From the NCBI RefSeq assembly GCF_022808615.1, contig NZ_JAKZKS010000024.1:1-56339 (forward strand): a DNA stretch of 56,339 nt. Direction: 5' to 3'. The position numbers and the translations under genes are program-made. Each line of letters opens with the position of its first letter. Position 1 is the stretch's first letter. The stretch is from Bacillus sp. FJAT-47783. Lineage in GTDB: Bacteria > Bacillota > Bacilli > Bacillales > Aeribacillaceae. A model generated the notes under the pieces. The model was not told the origin of the DNA and made no database searches. It saw only the letters and a program-made list of their open reading frames with translations. Below, piece by piece: positions 15,625 to 24,843 of this stretch.

Positions 15625-16503
15625 TTAAACCCGAATCTCTTTGATTTCAACGTTCTGCTTCTTGTGTTTTTCGTAAAATTCCATAGGTGATAAGTCTAGA
15701 ATACTAGAATGCATGCGTCTTTCGTTATAAAATTCCATAAACTCCGTTACGACTTTATAGGCCTCTGCATACGTCTCAAATTGCCATCTTGATAAACAGT
15801 CATCCTCAAATATTCGGTGGAATGATTCAATATGAGCATTTAAATTCGGTGTTTTAGGCGGAATTCTTTCGTGCTCCAATTTGATACTTTCACAAAACTT
15901 CTGGAAGGTATGGGAAATAAACTGTGGCCCATTATCCGTTCGAATCACAGGTTTTTCCAGTTTGTCGAATTGTTGACGCTTGAATAACGCTCGCTGCATC
16001 GCTTGTTTGACATCACTCCCCGTACAACTTAGACCAATATGATAGTCGACAATTCCACGATCATAGACATCAATGATAGACATGACAAAGAAATGGCGGT
16101 CTTCCCCTTCAATAAATCCGTATTTTATGTCCGCCTCCCACAATTGATTGGAGCTGGTTATGATCCGATTTCGTGCCAGTTTTCTAGGATGTGAAACTTT
16201 CTTTTGGCGTTGAGGACGTAAAATGCCTAATTCTTTGCATAATCGGTATACTTTTTTCTTGTTAATTTTGAGCTTGTATTTTCGTCGAATCACTTGGGTG
16301 AGCTTGCGGTAACCATAGTTATAGCCATCACCGGCAATCTCCTCCAACAAAAATTCCTTGATCTGCTCATCTGAAATTTTTTGACCGTCCTCTTTGAAGG
16401 AATAACCTGGTGCTGGACGTCCCTCACTTACTTTTTTCTCTTCCACACGGTACTTCTTCTGATAGTAGTAGGTGGAACGATGAATCCCGATGATTTTTAG
16501 CAC
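15625..16503 (-). CDS. IS3-family transposase OrfB (DDE integrase domain)
   Basis: Integrase catalytic region of an IS3 transposase. The rve-type core is visible: ADIKYGFIEG with the first Asp, IRTDNGPQF with the second, and HIESFHRIFEDD with the Glu. The N-terminal YYYQKKYR helix-turn-helix lead-in is typical. The independent GTG start at 16503 has no good ribosome binding site; in the same frame codons continue upstream to the A6G slippery run at 16575-16581, so the active product is most likely an OrfAB fusion made by -1 frameshifting. No stop interrupts the domain. Confidence 0.93.
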   Translation of the reverse strand: MLKIIGIHRSTYYYQKKYRVEEKKVSEGRPAPGYSFKEDGQKISDEQIKEFLLEEIAGDGYNYGYRKLTQVIRRKYKLKINKKKVYRLCKELGILRPQRQKKVSHPRKLARNRIITSSNQLWEADIKYGFIEGEDRHFFVMSIIDVYDRGIVDYHIGLSCTGSDVKQAMQRALFKRQQFDKLEKPVIRTDNGPQFISHTFQKFCESIKLEHERIPPKTPNLNAHIESFHRIFEDDCLSRWQFETYAEAYKVVTEFMEFYNERRMHSSILDLSPMEFYEKHKKQNVEIKEIRV

Positions 16504-16541
16504 CTTTGATACAGGGTAGCCTTTTTGAATCCATGCCTCAG

Positions 16542-16853
16542 CTACTTCAAGTTTTTCAGTAAGTGAGGGTTTTTCTTTTTTATAAGATCTCGTAATATCG
16601 CGATTTCAAGGTCTTTTTCACCCAGTAATGTCTTTAGCTTTTCGTTTTCTTTTGACAACTCTTTCGCATCAAAATCAGGTAAAACATCAATATTTACCTC
16701 TCCGTATTTACCATTTTTATATTCACTACACCAGCGACTTACCATGTTTGGATTTAGACTATATCGTCGGGCTACTAGAGACTTATTTCCAGTCTCCAAA
16801 GCCTCTTTGATTACTTGTAGTTTAAATTCTTTTGAGTGTTTTGTTCGTGTCAT
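16542..16853 (-). CDS. IS3-family transposase OrfA
   Basis: A 103-aa protein with an N-terminal helix-turn-helix (KEFKLQVIKEALETGNKS, then VARRYSLNPNMVSRW) that recognises the IS ends, and a leucine-zipper-like tail (KENEKLKTLLGEKDLEIAILR). Near its end the sequence A-AAA-AAG (16581-16575) precedes entry into the orfB frame, the usual -1 frameshift site of this family. An AAGGAGG site lies upstream of the ATG at 16853. Confidence 0.93.
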   Translation of the reverse strand: MTRTKHSKEFKLQVIKEALETGNKSLVARRYSLNPNMVSRWCSEYKNGKYGEVNIDVLPDFDAKELSKENEKLKTLLGEKDLEIAILRDLIKKKNPHLLKNLK

Positions 16854-16935
16854 GATGTCAGCCTCCTTGGTACATTAAGTAGTATAAAAGATATTACTCT
16901 TATTGTCCAAGTTCATTCCGGGGCTTATGAGACGT

Positions 16936-17250
16936 CATATAAGCCCTCCACGCATCTGTTACAAGTACATTTTCAAATGTTAGTTTTGAACCAATCATAC
17001 TATCAACTTTAGATTTGACAACACGCCCCATACAAGCAACCTTTGAAACAGTTGCTTTTGTACGGTCTCTGGCAACAAGAACACATACCTGTTCGTGACT
17101 AATACCTCTATGTTTAGATTTTCCTCCACGCTTTCGAGGTTTTCGTTCAGAAATGCCTCATTATCCTTTTTGAGAGTATAGGAAATAGGTCTCGTCAACT
17201 TCAACGATACCATGATAATTGACCTTATTAAATATCCAGCCAGTTAGTTT
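16936..17250 (-). pseudogene. IS1595/ISXO2-type transposase remnant, frameshifted and split by the IS3 element
   Basis: Minus-strand frames give HGIVEVDETYFLYSQKG, then after a frame change KPRKRGGKSKHRGISHEQVC, then VTDAWRAY. These are hallmark pieces of ISXO2-like DDE transposases (VDETY and VTDAWRAY regions). The N-terminal part is missing, a stop and frameshift interrupt the middle, and the C-terminal end is displaced to 15340-15402 by the IS3 insertion. It is non-functional. Confidence 0.8.
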
Positions 17251-17264
17251 AATAATAAATATGT

Positions 17265-17882
17265 CTATTCGTATTCGCTTTTTGTCGGCTTAACAAAAGC
17301 AGGGAAGGTTTCACAGATAGTTTCATAAGTAGAAAAATTCGGGTTGTTTGAAAGTACAACAATACTATGTCCGTCATACCCTATCCAGAATACGCTTATA
17401 TTCTTATCGATTTTTACCACCACGGCTTCGCTAATCTTTCCTTCCCAATTACCTTTCCATTGACGTTCTTCCACACGAAAAAAATCTTTATTTGTTGACC
17501 AAATAACTAAGTCATTACCACTGCCAATAGAAATAAAAATAGGGATAATCTCACGAAATTGGATTACATTCTGAATTACAGTAACCGTTACGGACAATTT
17601 AGGATTATTAGACAAGTATTTATAATTAATATTCCATTTCCGACATAACTCCTCATATCCCTCTTTCCAATATGAAGGAATTTCGACACAGAAATATATA
17701 GGAAATGCTTTAATACTTTCCATCCATAAAGGTAAAAAATTATCATTACATTCAGGCAGATAAATACCGTCCACTGAAAATACATATAATGGATTTCCCT
17801 CTATGGCAAACGGGAAATGACCACCAGCATCAGGCTCGGAACTATAATAATATTTTGGAAAATATCCAATTTCTACTTCCAT
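17265..17882 (-). CDS. Hypothetical protein (205 aa)
   Basis: The product was not recognised. It begins MEVEIGYFPKYYYSSEPDAG and is rich in aromatic and beta-forming residues with no signal peptide, membrane segment or metal motif. The alternating hydrophobic pattern suggests a soluble beta-rich domain, possibly an immunity-type or SMI1-like fold, but no signature supports that. AGAGGTAAACCAAG precedes the ATG. The stop is only 15 bases from the transposase remnant; whether the C terminus was altered by that element cannot be told from this sequence alone. Confidence 0.65.
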   Translation of the reverse strand: MEVEIGYFPKYYYSSEPDAGGHFPFAIEGNPLYVFSVDGIYLPECNDNFLPLWMESIKAFPIYFCVEIPSYWKEGYEELCRKWNINYKYLSNNPKLSVTVTVIQNVIQFREIIPIFISIGSGNDLVIWSTNKDFFRVEERQWKGNWEGKISEAVVVKIDKNISVFWIGYDGHSIVVLSNNPNFSTYETICETFPAFVKPTKSEYE

Positions 17883-18362
17883 CTTGGTTTACCTCTTTCA
17901 AGTCTTTTTAATCCTGATTATACACTCAATTATTTAAATTCATAATTCCAGAAAATTGTCCTTTAGTTTAAGTGATAACCTTCATAACCCTTTTATCCTT
18001 ACAGAATACGTATGAATTCGATTTTTAATTGAATTAAGGAACTTTTCCTTGTTAAATAAAGGAAAACGCCCTTTAAAGGAATAATTAAAATATGGGCTAA
18101 GTACTTAGTCCTGAATTTACTTAATTACCTCATAACCCTTGGTAAACACATAATAAATCGCTCTCCTTATCTCCCCTAACACCCTATTAGTAAAGTAGAA
18201 GGTCCCAAGGAAAATAGCCGCATCCATTGGGTTTTCAAGCTAGTGAAAGCTATTTTATACCTTAATAGGAAAAATAGCTTTCGCTAATATCAATGAAGAA
18301 AAAGAAATGATCAAGTACAATTAATGGTTGGATTCCTCCACTCGGGTGCGGGTTTTGCTACT
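17883..18362. other. Intergenic decay zone with a probable gene fragment
   Basis: About 480 AT-rich bases. On the minus strand an uninterrupted stretch from an ATG at 18227 reads MDAAIFLGTFYFTNRVLGEI and continues to a TAA at 18117-18119; it looks like the C-terminal end of a larger protein, but a stop lies just upstream and no ribosome binding site is visible. Nothing else is recognisable. Confidence 0.35.
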
Positions 18363-18827
18363 CTAATATTCTCTTTTAATCATAAAAAACGAGCCACGAA
18401 TTGTTCCAGCTAGTTTAGACTTTTGCCTAGCAAACTTAAACTTCCCTTCTAACTCCTTTGGTACCTCCATCCCCTCAGAAAGCTTAAAACCAACGGCCCG
18501 CTTCTTTGGGTCATCAACCGTATACATGACGTTGACCACAAGACCGTCCTTATAAAAGACGTAGGAAAATTTGATATTTTCCACTTGAAAACGCGAAGTT
18601 TCTAAAGGTTTGGCCGCAAACTCAATATCACGCTCTTCTTTCAAAATTCGGTTCACATAATCAAGTGTCTCCTGGCTTTCGTTAGCAGGTACAACCGTAA
18701 ATTCATGCTTGTATTTGTTCATAAAGTAACGCGCTTCATTCGCACGTAAACCAGCAAGCGCTTCTACTACAGGTGAAGACTCTAAACCAACCATAGACAC
18801 ATTTTTAAAATCAACAATATAGGACAT
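18363..18827 (-). CDS. Hypothetical protein (154 aa), conserved-looking
   Basis: The product was not recognised. It starts MSYIVDFKNVSMVGLESS and contains a run of charged alpha/beta sequence without membrane or signal features. ATG 18827 is chosen because GGAGGAATGAAA precedes it; the 19 codons upstream have no site. A broken GyrI-like effector-binding gene ends 22 bases upstream on the same strand, so the two were probably one operon, and this protein may have worked with a small-molecule-binding partner now lost. Confidence 0.7.
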   Translation of the reverse strand: MSYIVDFKNVSMVGLESSPVVEALAGLRANEARYFMNKYKHEFTVVPANESQETLDYVNRILKEERDIEFAAKPLETSRFQVENIKFSYVFYKDGLVVNVMYTVDDPKKRAVGFKLSEGMEVPKELEGKFKFARQKSKLAGTIRGSFFMIKREY

Positions 18828-18849
18828 TTTCATTCCTCCAATTATCTCT

Positions 18850-19235
18850 TTATTTCCTAACAACAGGAAGCCACATTTCACCAAAAACTAAACTGTTTCG
18901 CTGCCCCATCACAACCGTTGCATTTGGCCCACCAACATAGGCAAAATTCTTTACTTCTGGCAAGACTTGACCAAAGGCAATGCCAGCAAGTTTATATTCA
19001 ATTCATCAGCCGTCTTTCCTTCCCCTTTCACAACTAGGTATTCCCCATTAGGAATATAGATAATCTTTGATTCTCCTAGTTCTGGTACCGATGCCTCTGT
19101 CATAACGCCAGCATAATGCACCATTTTGTTATTCACCGCTTCGTTCACGGCAAAAACGTAGTCATTTGCGGCAATAGCTTTTAAAGCGTCAAGCCTTTCA
19201 TCTTGGCTGAAGCCCTGCCAAAAGTCTGATTTAGA
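18850..19235 (-). pseudogene. Broken GyrI-like/effector-binding-domain gene
   Basis: One frame gives FWQGFSQDERLDALKAIAAN and on through YLVVKGEGKTADEL; after a frame change it continues LAGIAFGQVLPEVKNFAYVG and ends NSLVFGEMWLPVVRK before TAA at 18850-18852. The pattern (ending in a W-L-P-V beta strand) fits the GyrI/AraC effector-binding fold. There is no start codon: a stop precedes the first recognisable residues, so it has lost its N terminus and carries a frameshift near 19000. Confidence 0.6.
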
Positions 19236-19439
19236 AATCGATATATATTATCATTTCATATTCTACTAATATCATTTTAACCCTGCTTCTCCCTCCAACA
19301 TAATTTATGAAACTTTTTCAACCTATTATTCGTAAATGTATTGTAAGAAAATTGAGACAACAAGTTCTGATGAATGATTGTTCACACCCATTGGGTGAGG
19401 CAATATAAAGAGATTTAAAGTTTGATTGGAGGAACATGT

Positions 19440-20972
19440 ATGTTAGGAGCATTAGGGTTTTTGTTTTTTCTTATTCCACTCTTTATTTTAGTAGTCATTG
19501 GCGCAGTCGTTTGGTGGTTCATTATGAAAACACGTTATAAAACGGCGAAATCCAACCAAGCACTTATTATTGCTGGTCCGAAGTTAGGCGATCCGAACAA
19601 AGAGACGAATATTTTTACAGACACTGAAGGTAGAGCGATAAAAATCATTCGTGGCGGCGGACATTTATTGCGCATGCATCAAACCGCAACCCCGATTGAT
19701 TTAACATCATTTCAATTAAAATTAACGACACCGAAAGTGTATACGAGCGGTGGTGTTCCGATTGTAGCAGATGCTGTAGCGATGGTAAAAGTAGCCGATA
19801 CGTTAAAAGGGATTGCCATTTATGCCGAACAGTTTTTAGGGAAAAAGCAGGCAGAAATCGAATCAGAAATTGGCGAAGTGTTAAGTGCAAACCTTCGCGC
19901 AATTTTATCGAAAATGACGGTTGAAGAAATTAATGAAGACCGTGAAGCCTTTAATGCGCAAGTAACAGAAATTGCCCAACAACAGTTAGATGAAATGGGC
20001 TTTAAAATTACTTCTTTAGGACTTACTGATTTACGAGATGCTGACCCTGAAAATGGCTATTTAGAGAATTTAGGGCGCCCACGTATTGCCCAAGTCCGCA
20101 AAAAAGCAGAGATTGCAGAAGCAGATAGCGACAAAGAAACACGCATTCACCGAGCAAAAGCAGATCAAGAAGCAAAAGAAGAGGAATATAAGCGTCAAAT
20201 CGAAATTGCACAGTCCCAAAAAGAAAAAGATTTAAAAGACGCCGCGATCAAAGAAGAGACTGAACGTGCACGCGCAAAATCCGAGCAAGCATATGAACTA
20301 GAAAAATCCATATTAGAAAAGCAAGTACAAGAAGAGCAATTGAAGCTCATGGCTCAAAAGAAAGAAGAAGAGCTTCGAATTAAAAAGCTTGAACGCGAGC
20401 ATGCTGTGAAACTAGAAGAACAAGAAAGTGAAATTCGAAAAGCAAAAGCGGATGCGGAATATTACGAAACAACAAAGCGCGCTGAAGCAGAAGCACGTAA
20501 AGCGGAAATTGACGGTGCTGCCCAAGCGGAAATTAAACGGAAGCAAGGTTTAGCAGAAGCGGAAGTCATTCAAAAACGCGGTGAAGCCGAGGCGGAAGCG
20601 AAACGGAAATTGGCTGAAGCGATTGCCAAACATGGTGAAGTTGTCATCCTTGAAAAACTAATTGACATGTTGCCTGAATATGCTGAAAAAGTCGCAAAAC
20701 CGTTATCGAATATTGAATCTGTTAAAATTATTGATACAGGAAATGGTGAAGGCGTAACCTCTTATGGAAAAAGTGTAACGAATACAATGCTTCAATTGCA
20801 GGAGCCTCTTAAAGAGTTAACAGGTGTTGATTTATCTAAGCTATTAAATGATTTAGCTAATCGAGGAAATACACACACAGTCGTTCGTACTGAAGTAGCA
20901 AGTACAAGCGAAGAGAAGGTAGATAATCAAGCGAAAGAGGAATTACAGGAAGAAACAAAGGACGACCATTAA
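19440..20972 (+). CDS. floT: Flotillin-like membrane scaffold protein
   Basis: A 510-aa flotillin. One N-terminal hydrophobic segment (about residues 4-28) is followed by a PHB/SPFH domain (about 35-220) and a long Glu/Ala/Lys-rich coiled-coil flotillin region (about 225-410). FloT organises membrane microdomains and influences fluidity and signalling in B. subtilis, where it is 509 aa. ATG 19440 follows GGAGGA; a TTG at 19422 lies before that site and is rejected. The usual upstream partner, an NfeD-type YuaF gene, is absent; decayed genes occupy that place. Confidence 0.95.
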   Translation: MLGALGFLFFLIPLFILVVIGAVVWWFIMKTRYKTAKSNQALIIAGPKLGDPNKETNIFTDTEGRAIKIIRGGGHLLRMHQTATPIDLTSFQLKLTTPKVYTSGGVPIVADAVAMVKVADTLKGIAIYAEQFLGKKQAEIESEIGEVLSANLRAILSKMTVEEINEDREAFNAQVTEIAQQQLDEMGFKITSLGLTDLRDADPENGYLENLGRPRIAQVRKKAEIAEADSDKETRIHRAKADQEAKEEEYKRQIEIAQSQKEKDLKDAAIKEETERARAKSEQAYELEKSILEKQVQEEQLKLMAQKKEEELRIKKLEREHAVKLEEQESEIRKAKADAEYYETTKRAEAEARKAEIDGAAQAEIKRKQGLAEAEVIQKRGEAEAEAKRKLAEAIAKHGEVVILEKLIDMLPEYAEKVAKPLSNIESVKIIDTGNGEGVTSYGKSVTNTMLQLQEPLKELTGVDLSKLLNDLANRGNTHTVVRTEVASTSEEKVDNQAKEELQEETKDDH

Positions 20973-21002
20973 TAAAAAATAGTCGAAATTTTCTCAAATA
21001 GA

Positions 21003-21043
21003 AAAATCCCGTCAGAAACATTAATGATTTCTGACGGGATTTT
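21003..21043. terminator. Strong bidirectional terminator between floT and acoR
   Basis: A perfect 16-bp stem, AAAATCCCGTCAGAAA (21003-21018) with its complement at 21028-21043. The A/T ends supply T runs in both directions, serving the convergent floT and acoR genes. Confidence 0.92.
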
Positions 21044-21076
21044 CAGCTATTAGTGTTGTTTTTTAAGAAGAAATTC

Positions 21077-22945
21077 TTATATATTAAATTTCTTCATCCG
21101 CTTATAAAATGTGCTTCTTGGAATATCTATTAATTTTGCAGCTAAGGTAACATTCCCTTTTGTTTTATGCAATGCCTCTATCATTAAATCTTTTTGGATT
21201 TTTTCCCGAATTGTGGATGGAGCTTGTAGCTCTGTTTTTTCAAATTTTTCATTGAATGTTGGAGTTACTTTAATGTAGGTGTCCAAGAGATGCAAGAAGT
21301 TTGGATTGTCTTCCGTTAAATCTGCAGCTACAATTTTCATCCGTTCCAATACATTGAATAATTCACGAATGTTCCCAGGCCAATCATAGCTTTTAAGTCT
21401 ATTAAAAAATTCATTTGGCCACTCTATATGCCATTGATGTTTTTGGCAAAAATATTGCACAAAATAAGGAATATCTTCCTTTCTTTCCCTTAATGGCGGA
21501 ACGTGTATAGGGTATACATGAAGACGATAGTATAAATCTTTGCGAAAGGTACCTTCATTGACTAGGAGAGAGAGGTCTCGATGCGTAGCCGTAATGACTC
21601 GGACATTTATAGGAATCTCATTTTTCCCTCCAATCGGAATAACTTTACGTTCTTGTAAAACTCTTAAAAGAGCAATCTGCATGTTTGGAGGTATTTCACC
21701 AATCTCATCAAGAAAAAGTGTTCCGTTGTTTGCTTGTTCAAATTTCCCTTTATATCCGTGGCGCCTTGCACCTGTGAATGCACCTTCCACGTATCCAAAC
21801 AGCTCACTCTCCATCAATTCTTGCGGAATCGCTCCGCAATTAATCGCAATGAACGGACCGTCCTTACGTGAACTATTTTCATGAATCGCTTTTGCAACAA
21901 GCTCTTTCCCTGTTCCGGTTTCCCCTAATATGTAAACAGTGGCGTCAGTAGGAGCCACCCTCTTAATGTCATTTAAAACGTGGCGGAAAGAGTCACTCGT
22001 ACCAACCTCGCCTTCAAAATAAATATTTCTAGAAGTCGCAGAAGGAATATATGTGTAGTTTGTGTTATTGGCCATTTCTTCTGACAATCGTAAGGATGAA
22101 CCAATGACACAATTGTGAACCTCTGAATAAAGAGGCGATTCCTTTTGAATTGAAAATCCGTATTGTAACAGTTCGTTAACCTTCATGCCTAAACAGTTCC
22201 GTATTTTTAACCGGACTAACTGGCTTGCAGCAACCACCTTTTTTTCGTTATTACAAATTATAACTAGTTCGCTTGTCTCAATTAAGTCCATACTTTTTTG
22301 AGCAAGTTCTAATTCGTTTTGGCGTGCCACACCCCTTAAGTCTTGTTCAATAGCATGTGCCATAGTAGCGACCATTCCAAGCATGTAAGGATGGGTGCGG
22401 TTCAACGGGCATGACACGTCGATCACACCGAGAAGCGTTCCATCATCTTTGTGAATTGGGGCAGCTGAACAACTCCAACCATGTGAAGCGATAGAAAAAT
22501 GTTCCGTTCCATTTATCATAATGGGTTCTTTAATTTGTAACGCAGTTCCAATCGCATTCGTTCCAACTTCTCCCTCTGTCCATCGAACCCCTTCAATGAA
22601 GTTGATTTTCCCTGCATCCTGCAAAACACCTTGATTTCCTGTCAAGGATAATACATACCCTTCCGGATCAATCAATAAGGCAATCATTCCTAATTCTTTA
22701 ACCATGTCCTCCATTTTATTTACATGAGGCAATGAGCTATTGAGAAATAAAGAATTCTTTTCCTTTTGTACAGCCAGCAAATTCTCAGATAAAACTTCTC
22801 TTCCTTTACTTAAGTATGGATTTACATCCTTTTTCTTGCAACGATACCAAGATTCCACAACTCTTTTATTTAGACGGGATTCATCAAGCACTCCTTCACT
22901 TACAAAGCGCTTCCACATAGTTAAATAACAGGATGTATCGACCAT
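21077..22945 (-). CDS. acoR: Sigma-54-dependent activator of acetoin catabolism
   Basis: A 622-aa enhancer-binding protein. An N-terminal GAF sensor (about residues 70-210) is followed by a PAS-like linker, then the AAA+ domain with Walker A GETGTGKE, the sigma-54 contact loop GAFTGA and Walker B NGTLFLDEIG, and a C-terminal Fis-type helix-turn-helix (NVTLAAKLIDIPRSTFYKRM). It is the last gene after acoABCL, as in B. subtilis, and should activate the sigma-54 promoter upstream of acoA in response to acetoin. AGGAGG precedes the ATG. Confidence 0.94.
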   Translation of the reverse strand: MVDTSCYLTMWKRFVSEGVLDESRLNKRVVESWYRCKKKDVNPYLSKGREVLSENLLAVQKEKNSLFLNSSLPHVNKMEDMVKELGMIALLIDPEGYVLSLTGNQGVLQDAGKINFIEGVRWTEGEVGTNAIGTALQIKEPIMINGTEHFSIASHGWSCSAAPIHKDDGTLLGVIDVSCPLNRTHPYMLGMVATMAHAIEQDLRGVARQNELELAQKSMDLIETSELVIICNNEKKVVAASQLVRLKIRNCLGMKVNELLQYGFSIQKESPLYSEVHNCVIGSSLRLSEEMANNTNYTYIPSATSRNIYFEGEVGTSDSFRHVLNDIKRVAPTDATVYILGETGTGKELVAKAIHENSSRKDGPFIAINCGAIPQELMESELFGYVEGAFTGARRHGYKGKFEQANNGTLFLDEIGEIPPNMQIALLRVLQERKVIPIGGKNEIPINVRVITATHRDLSLLVNEGTFRKDLYYRLHVYPIHVPPLRERKEDIPYFVQYFCQKHQWHIEWPNEFFNRLKSYDWPGNIRELFNVLERMKIVAADLTEDNPNFLHLLDTYIKVTPTFNEKFEKTELQAPSTIREKIQKDLMIEALHKTKGNVTLAAKLIDIPRSTFYKRMKKFNI

Positions 22946-23299
22946 TCCATCCTCCTAAATTCGTATTATTTTGAACGTTGAAGTTGATTTCATGGTGATT
23001 AAAAAGAAAGAATAAAGGACTGGGGAAAAACTACGAGGCTTTTCCATCATTATAGTCGATAAAGAAACCGCTTTCAACAGAGTGAAAGATTCCTTCAATG
23101 GATGGTTTCTTCATCAATCTCCGAAAATATGATGTTAAAGTCCTTAATGTGGAACTTATAAAGCGAGTTTTTTATTTTCAACCTATTGAGCTATCCCTAC
23201 TTAATTAGAGATTTGAGGTGAGGGTCTTCTCGTCTAATACGATAAAAAGAGGAGACCCCGAACAGGTTCCTCTTAGAAAATCACGATCATGTAACTCTA
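22946..23299. other. Intergenic region between acoL and acoR
   Basis: About 350 bases with no gene. A hairpin at 23221-23258 (GGGTCTTCTC with GAGGAGACCC, one G-T wobble) lies downstream of acoL and may be a partial terminator separating acoL from acoR. No sigma-54 site was seen here, so acoR probably has its own housekeeping promoter or read-through. Confidence 0.5.
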
Positions 23300-24679
23300 C
23301 TAAACATGTACAGGATGGCCAACTGAGCTTAGTATTGCTTCATGGATCGCCTCGGATAATGTTGGATGAGCGGCAATAAAATCTCTCATTACATCCACGG
23401 TCATTTCTGTATGTAGCATAACGGTGCCTTGTCCGATTAACTCAGTGGCATGGGGGCCTACAATTGAAATTCCAACAATTTCATTATATTGAGGTTCAAT
23501 GATTACTTTTACTTTTCCAATTGACTTATTAACAATAAGAGCTTTGCCGTTTGCTGCAAATGGAAATTCTCCGACTCTAACATTTCCGTAATGGTTTCTA
23601 GCTTGCTTTTCTGTTAATCCGACGCTTGCAATTTCAGGTGATGTATAGATGCAACGAGGAACGGCTTTATAGTTTACACTCGTCTCTTTACCACAAATAT
23701 TTAAAGCCGCCACCGTTCCTTCATGAAAAGCGACATGTGCAAGTTGAATTCCACCGATTACATCACCGCATGCATATATATAAGGAATGCTTGTTTGCAT
23801 TTGTTCATTCACAACAATCCCTTGTTTCGAATAATCAACTCCGGTGTTCTCTAAACCTAAATTTTCCGTCTTTGGTCTTCTTCCTATTGACACTAAAACA
23901 TAATCAGCTTTAAGTTCATTCATTCCATCTTGATTTTCAAAGATTGCCTTCTTTCGATCATAATCCAATCCTTTCACAGTTGTAGACGTATAAAACGTTA
24001 CCCCTTCCTTTTCTAATTCTGTTTGTAGTAAAGAGGCCATGTCTTTGTCTTCACCAGGGAGAATTTGATCAGCCATTTCAACAACAGTGACGTTCGTTCC
24101 CATTCGGCTAAAAATGCTTGCAAACTCACACCCGATGACACCTCCCCCTACAATAAGCATGGAAGAAGGAATCGATCCTAGAGATATGGCATGCCCACTA
24201 TGGATAACCCATTCTCCATCAAAAGGAGCAAATGGCAAGCTAATCGGTTCTGACCCTGTAGCAATAATGAACCGATCAGCTTCAACGGCTTCCTCTCTGC
24301 CATGATTCGTTACGCATAAATGATCATCTGATTGAAAAAAAGCCTTGCCCTTCATTACTTTAATTTTATTTTTCTTCATTAAATAATCGATCCCATGAAC
24401 AAGCGTTTGAACAATATTATTTTTACGTTGCTGAACTTGACTCCAATTAATTCCCACATGGTTGGATGAAAGGCTTACACCAAACTGTTCGGCTTTTTTG
24501 ACCGTATCATAGATTTCAGCACTTTCTAGCAATGACTTGGTTGGCATACATCCCTCATTTAAGCATGTTCCCCCTAATGAACCTTCGTTAATGAGAATAA
24601 CGTGTTGTCCCTCGTGGGCAGCCGTAATGGCTGCCACATATCCTGCTGGTCCACCTCCAATAACGGCAATAGTTGTCAA
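23300..24679 (-). CDS. acoL: Dihydrolipoamide dehydrogenase (E3) of the acetoin dehydrogenase complex
   Basis: A 459-aa flavoprotein reoxidising the lipoyl groups of E2 with NAD+. FAD-binding GGGPAGY is at residues 8-14, the redox-active disulfide is in GGTCLNEGCMPTKS (Cys40 and Cys45), the NAD-binding motif is VGGGVIGCE near residue 180, and the C-terminal catalytic dyad HPTLSE is present. Unlike some E3 proteins it carries no lipoyl domain. It lies 164 bases after acoC, a wider gap than the others in the operon. Confidence 0.94.
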   Translation of the reverse strand: MTTIAVIGGGPAGYVAAITAAHEGQHVILINEGSLGGTCLNEGCMPTKSLLESAEIYDTVKKAEQFGVSLSSNHVGINWSQVQQRKNNIVQTLVHGIDYLMKKNKIKVMKGKAFFQSDDHLCVTNHGREEAVEADRFIIATGSEPISLPFAPFDGEWVIHSGHAISLGSIPSSMLIVGGGVIGCEFASIFSRMGTNVTVVEMADQILPGEDKDMASLLQTELEKEGVTFYTSTTVKGLDYDRKKAIFENQDGMNELKADYVLVSIGRRPKTENLGLENTGVDYSKQGIVVNEQMQTSIPYIYACGDVIGGIQLAHVAFHEGTVAALNICGKETSVNYKAVPRCIYTSPEIASVGLTEKQARNHYGNVRVGEFPFAANGKALIVNKSIGKVKVIIEPQYNEIVGISIVGPHATELIGQGTVMLHTEMTVDVMRDFIAAHPTLSEAIHEAILSSVGHPVHV

Positions 24680-24843
24680 AACACCACCTTCTTTCTATAA
24701 AATTCAACCTCATTCAGTACAATCTCTCATCCATAACTGTTAGTCACTTTAGACCATTGGTCGTAATTACTTTCTTTTATTTTAAAATTGAGAGCAAATT
24801 CCCCCACCTGTTTTCTTTCCTTGAGGTTGTGGGATTACTCGGC

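Larger units (their letters stand above)
15403..16935 (-). mobile_element. IS3-family (IS150-group) insertion sequence, apparently complete
   Basis: About 1.53 kb with orfA and orfB in the -1 arrangement. The two ends are related inverted repeats: the left reads ACGTCGGATTAACCCCCG then TTTTGGACAATA; the right, on the minus strand, ACGTCTCATAAGCCCCGG then CTTGGACAATA. CAT flanks both sides (15400-15402 and 16936-16938) as a 3-bp target duplication. The exact edge could shift by one or two bases because the ends do not show a clean TG/CA. A hairpin-rich segment follows orfB (about 15515-15605). It sits within an older transposase remnant. Confidence 0.85.

Noticed and set aside
15426-16909. Shorter IS3 boundaries at the TGGACAATA motifs
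   Set aside because: Similarity between the two ends continues outward to ACGTC, and a CAT duplication with an in-frame rejoined transposase supports 15403-16935.
21540-21884. 114-codon plus-strand frame within acoR
   Set aside because: Antisense to the conserved AAA+ domain of AcoR; no supporting signals.
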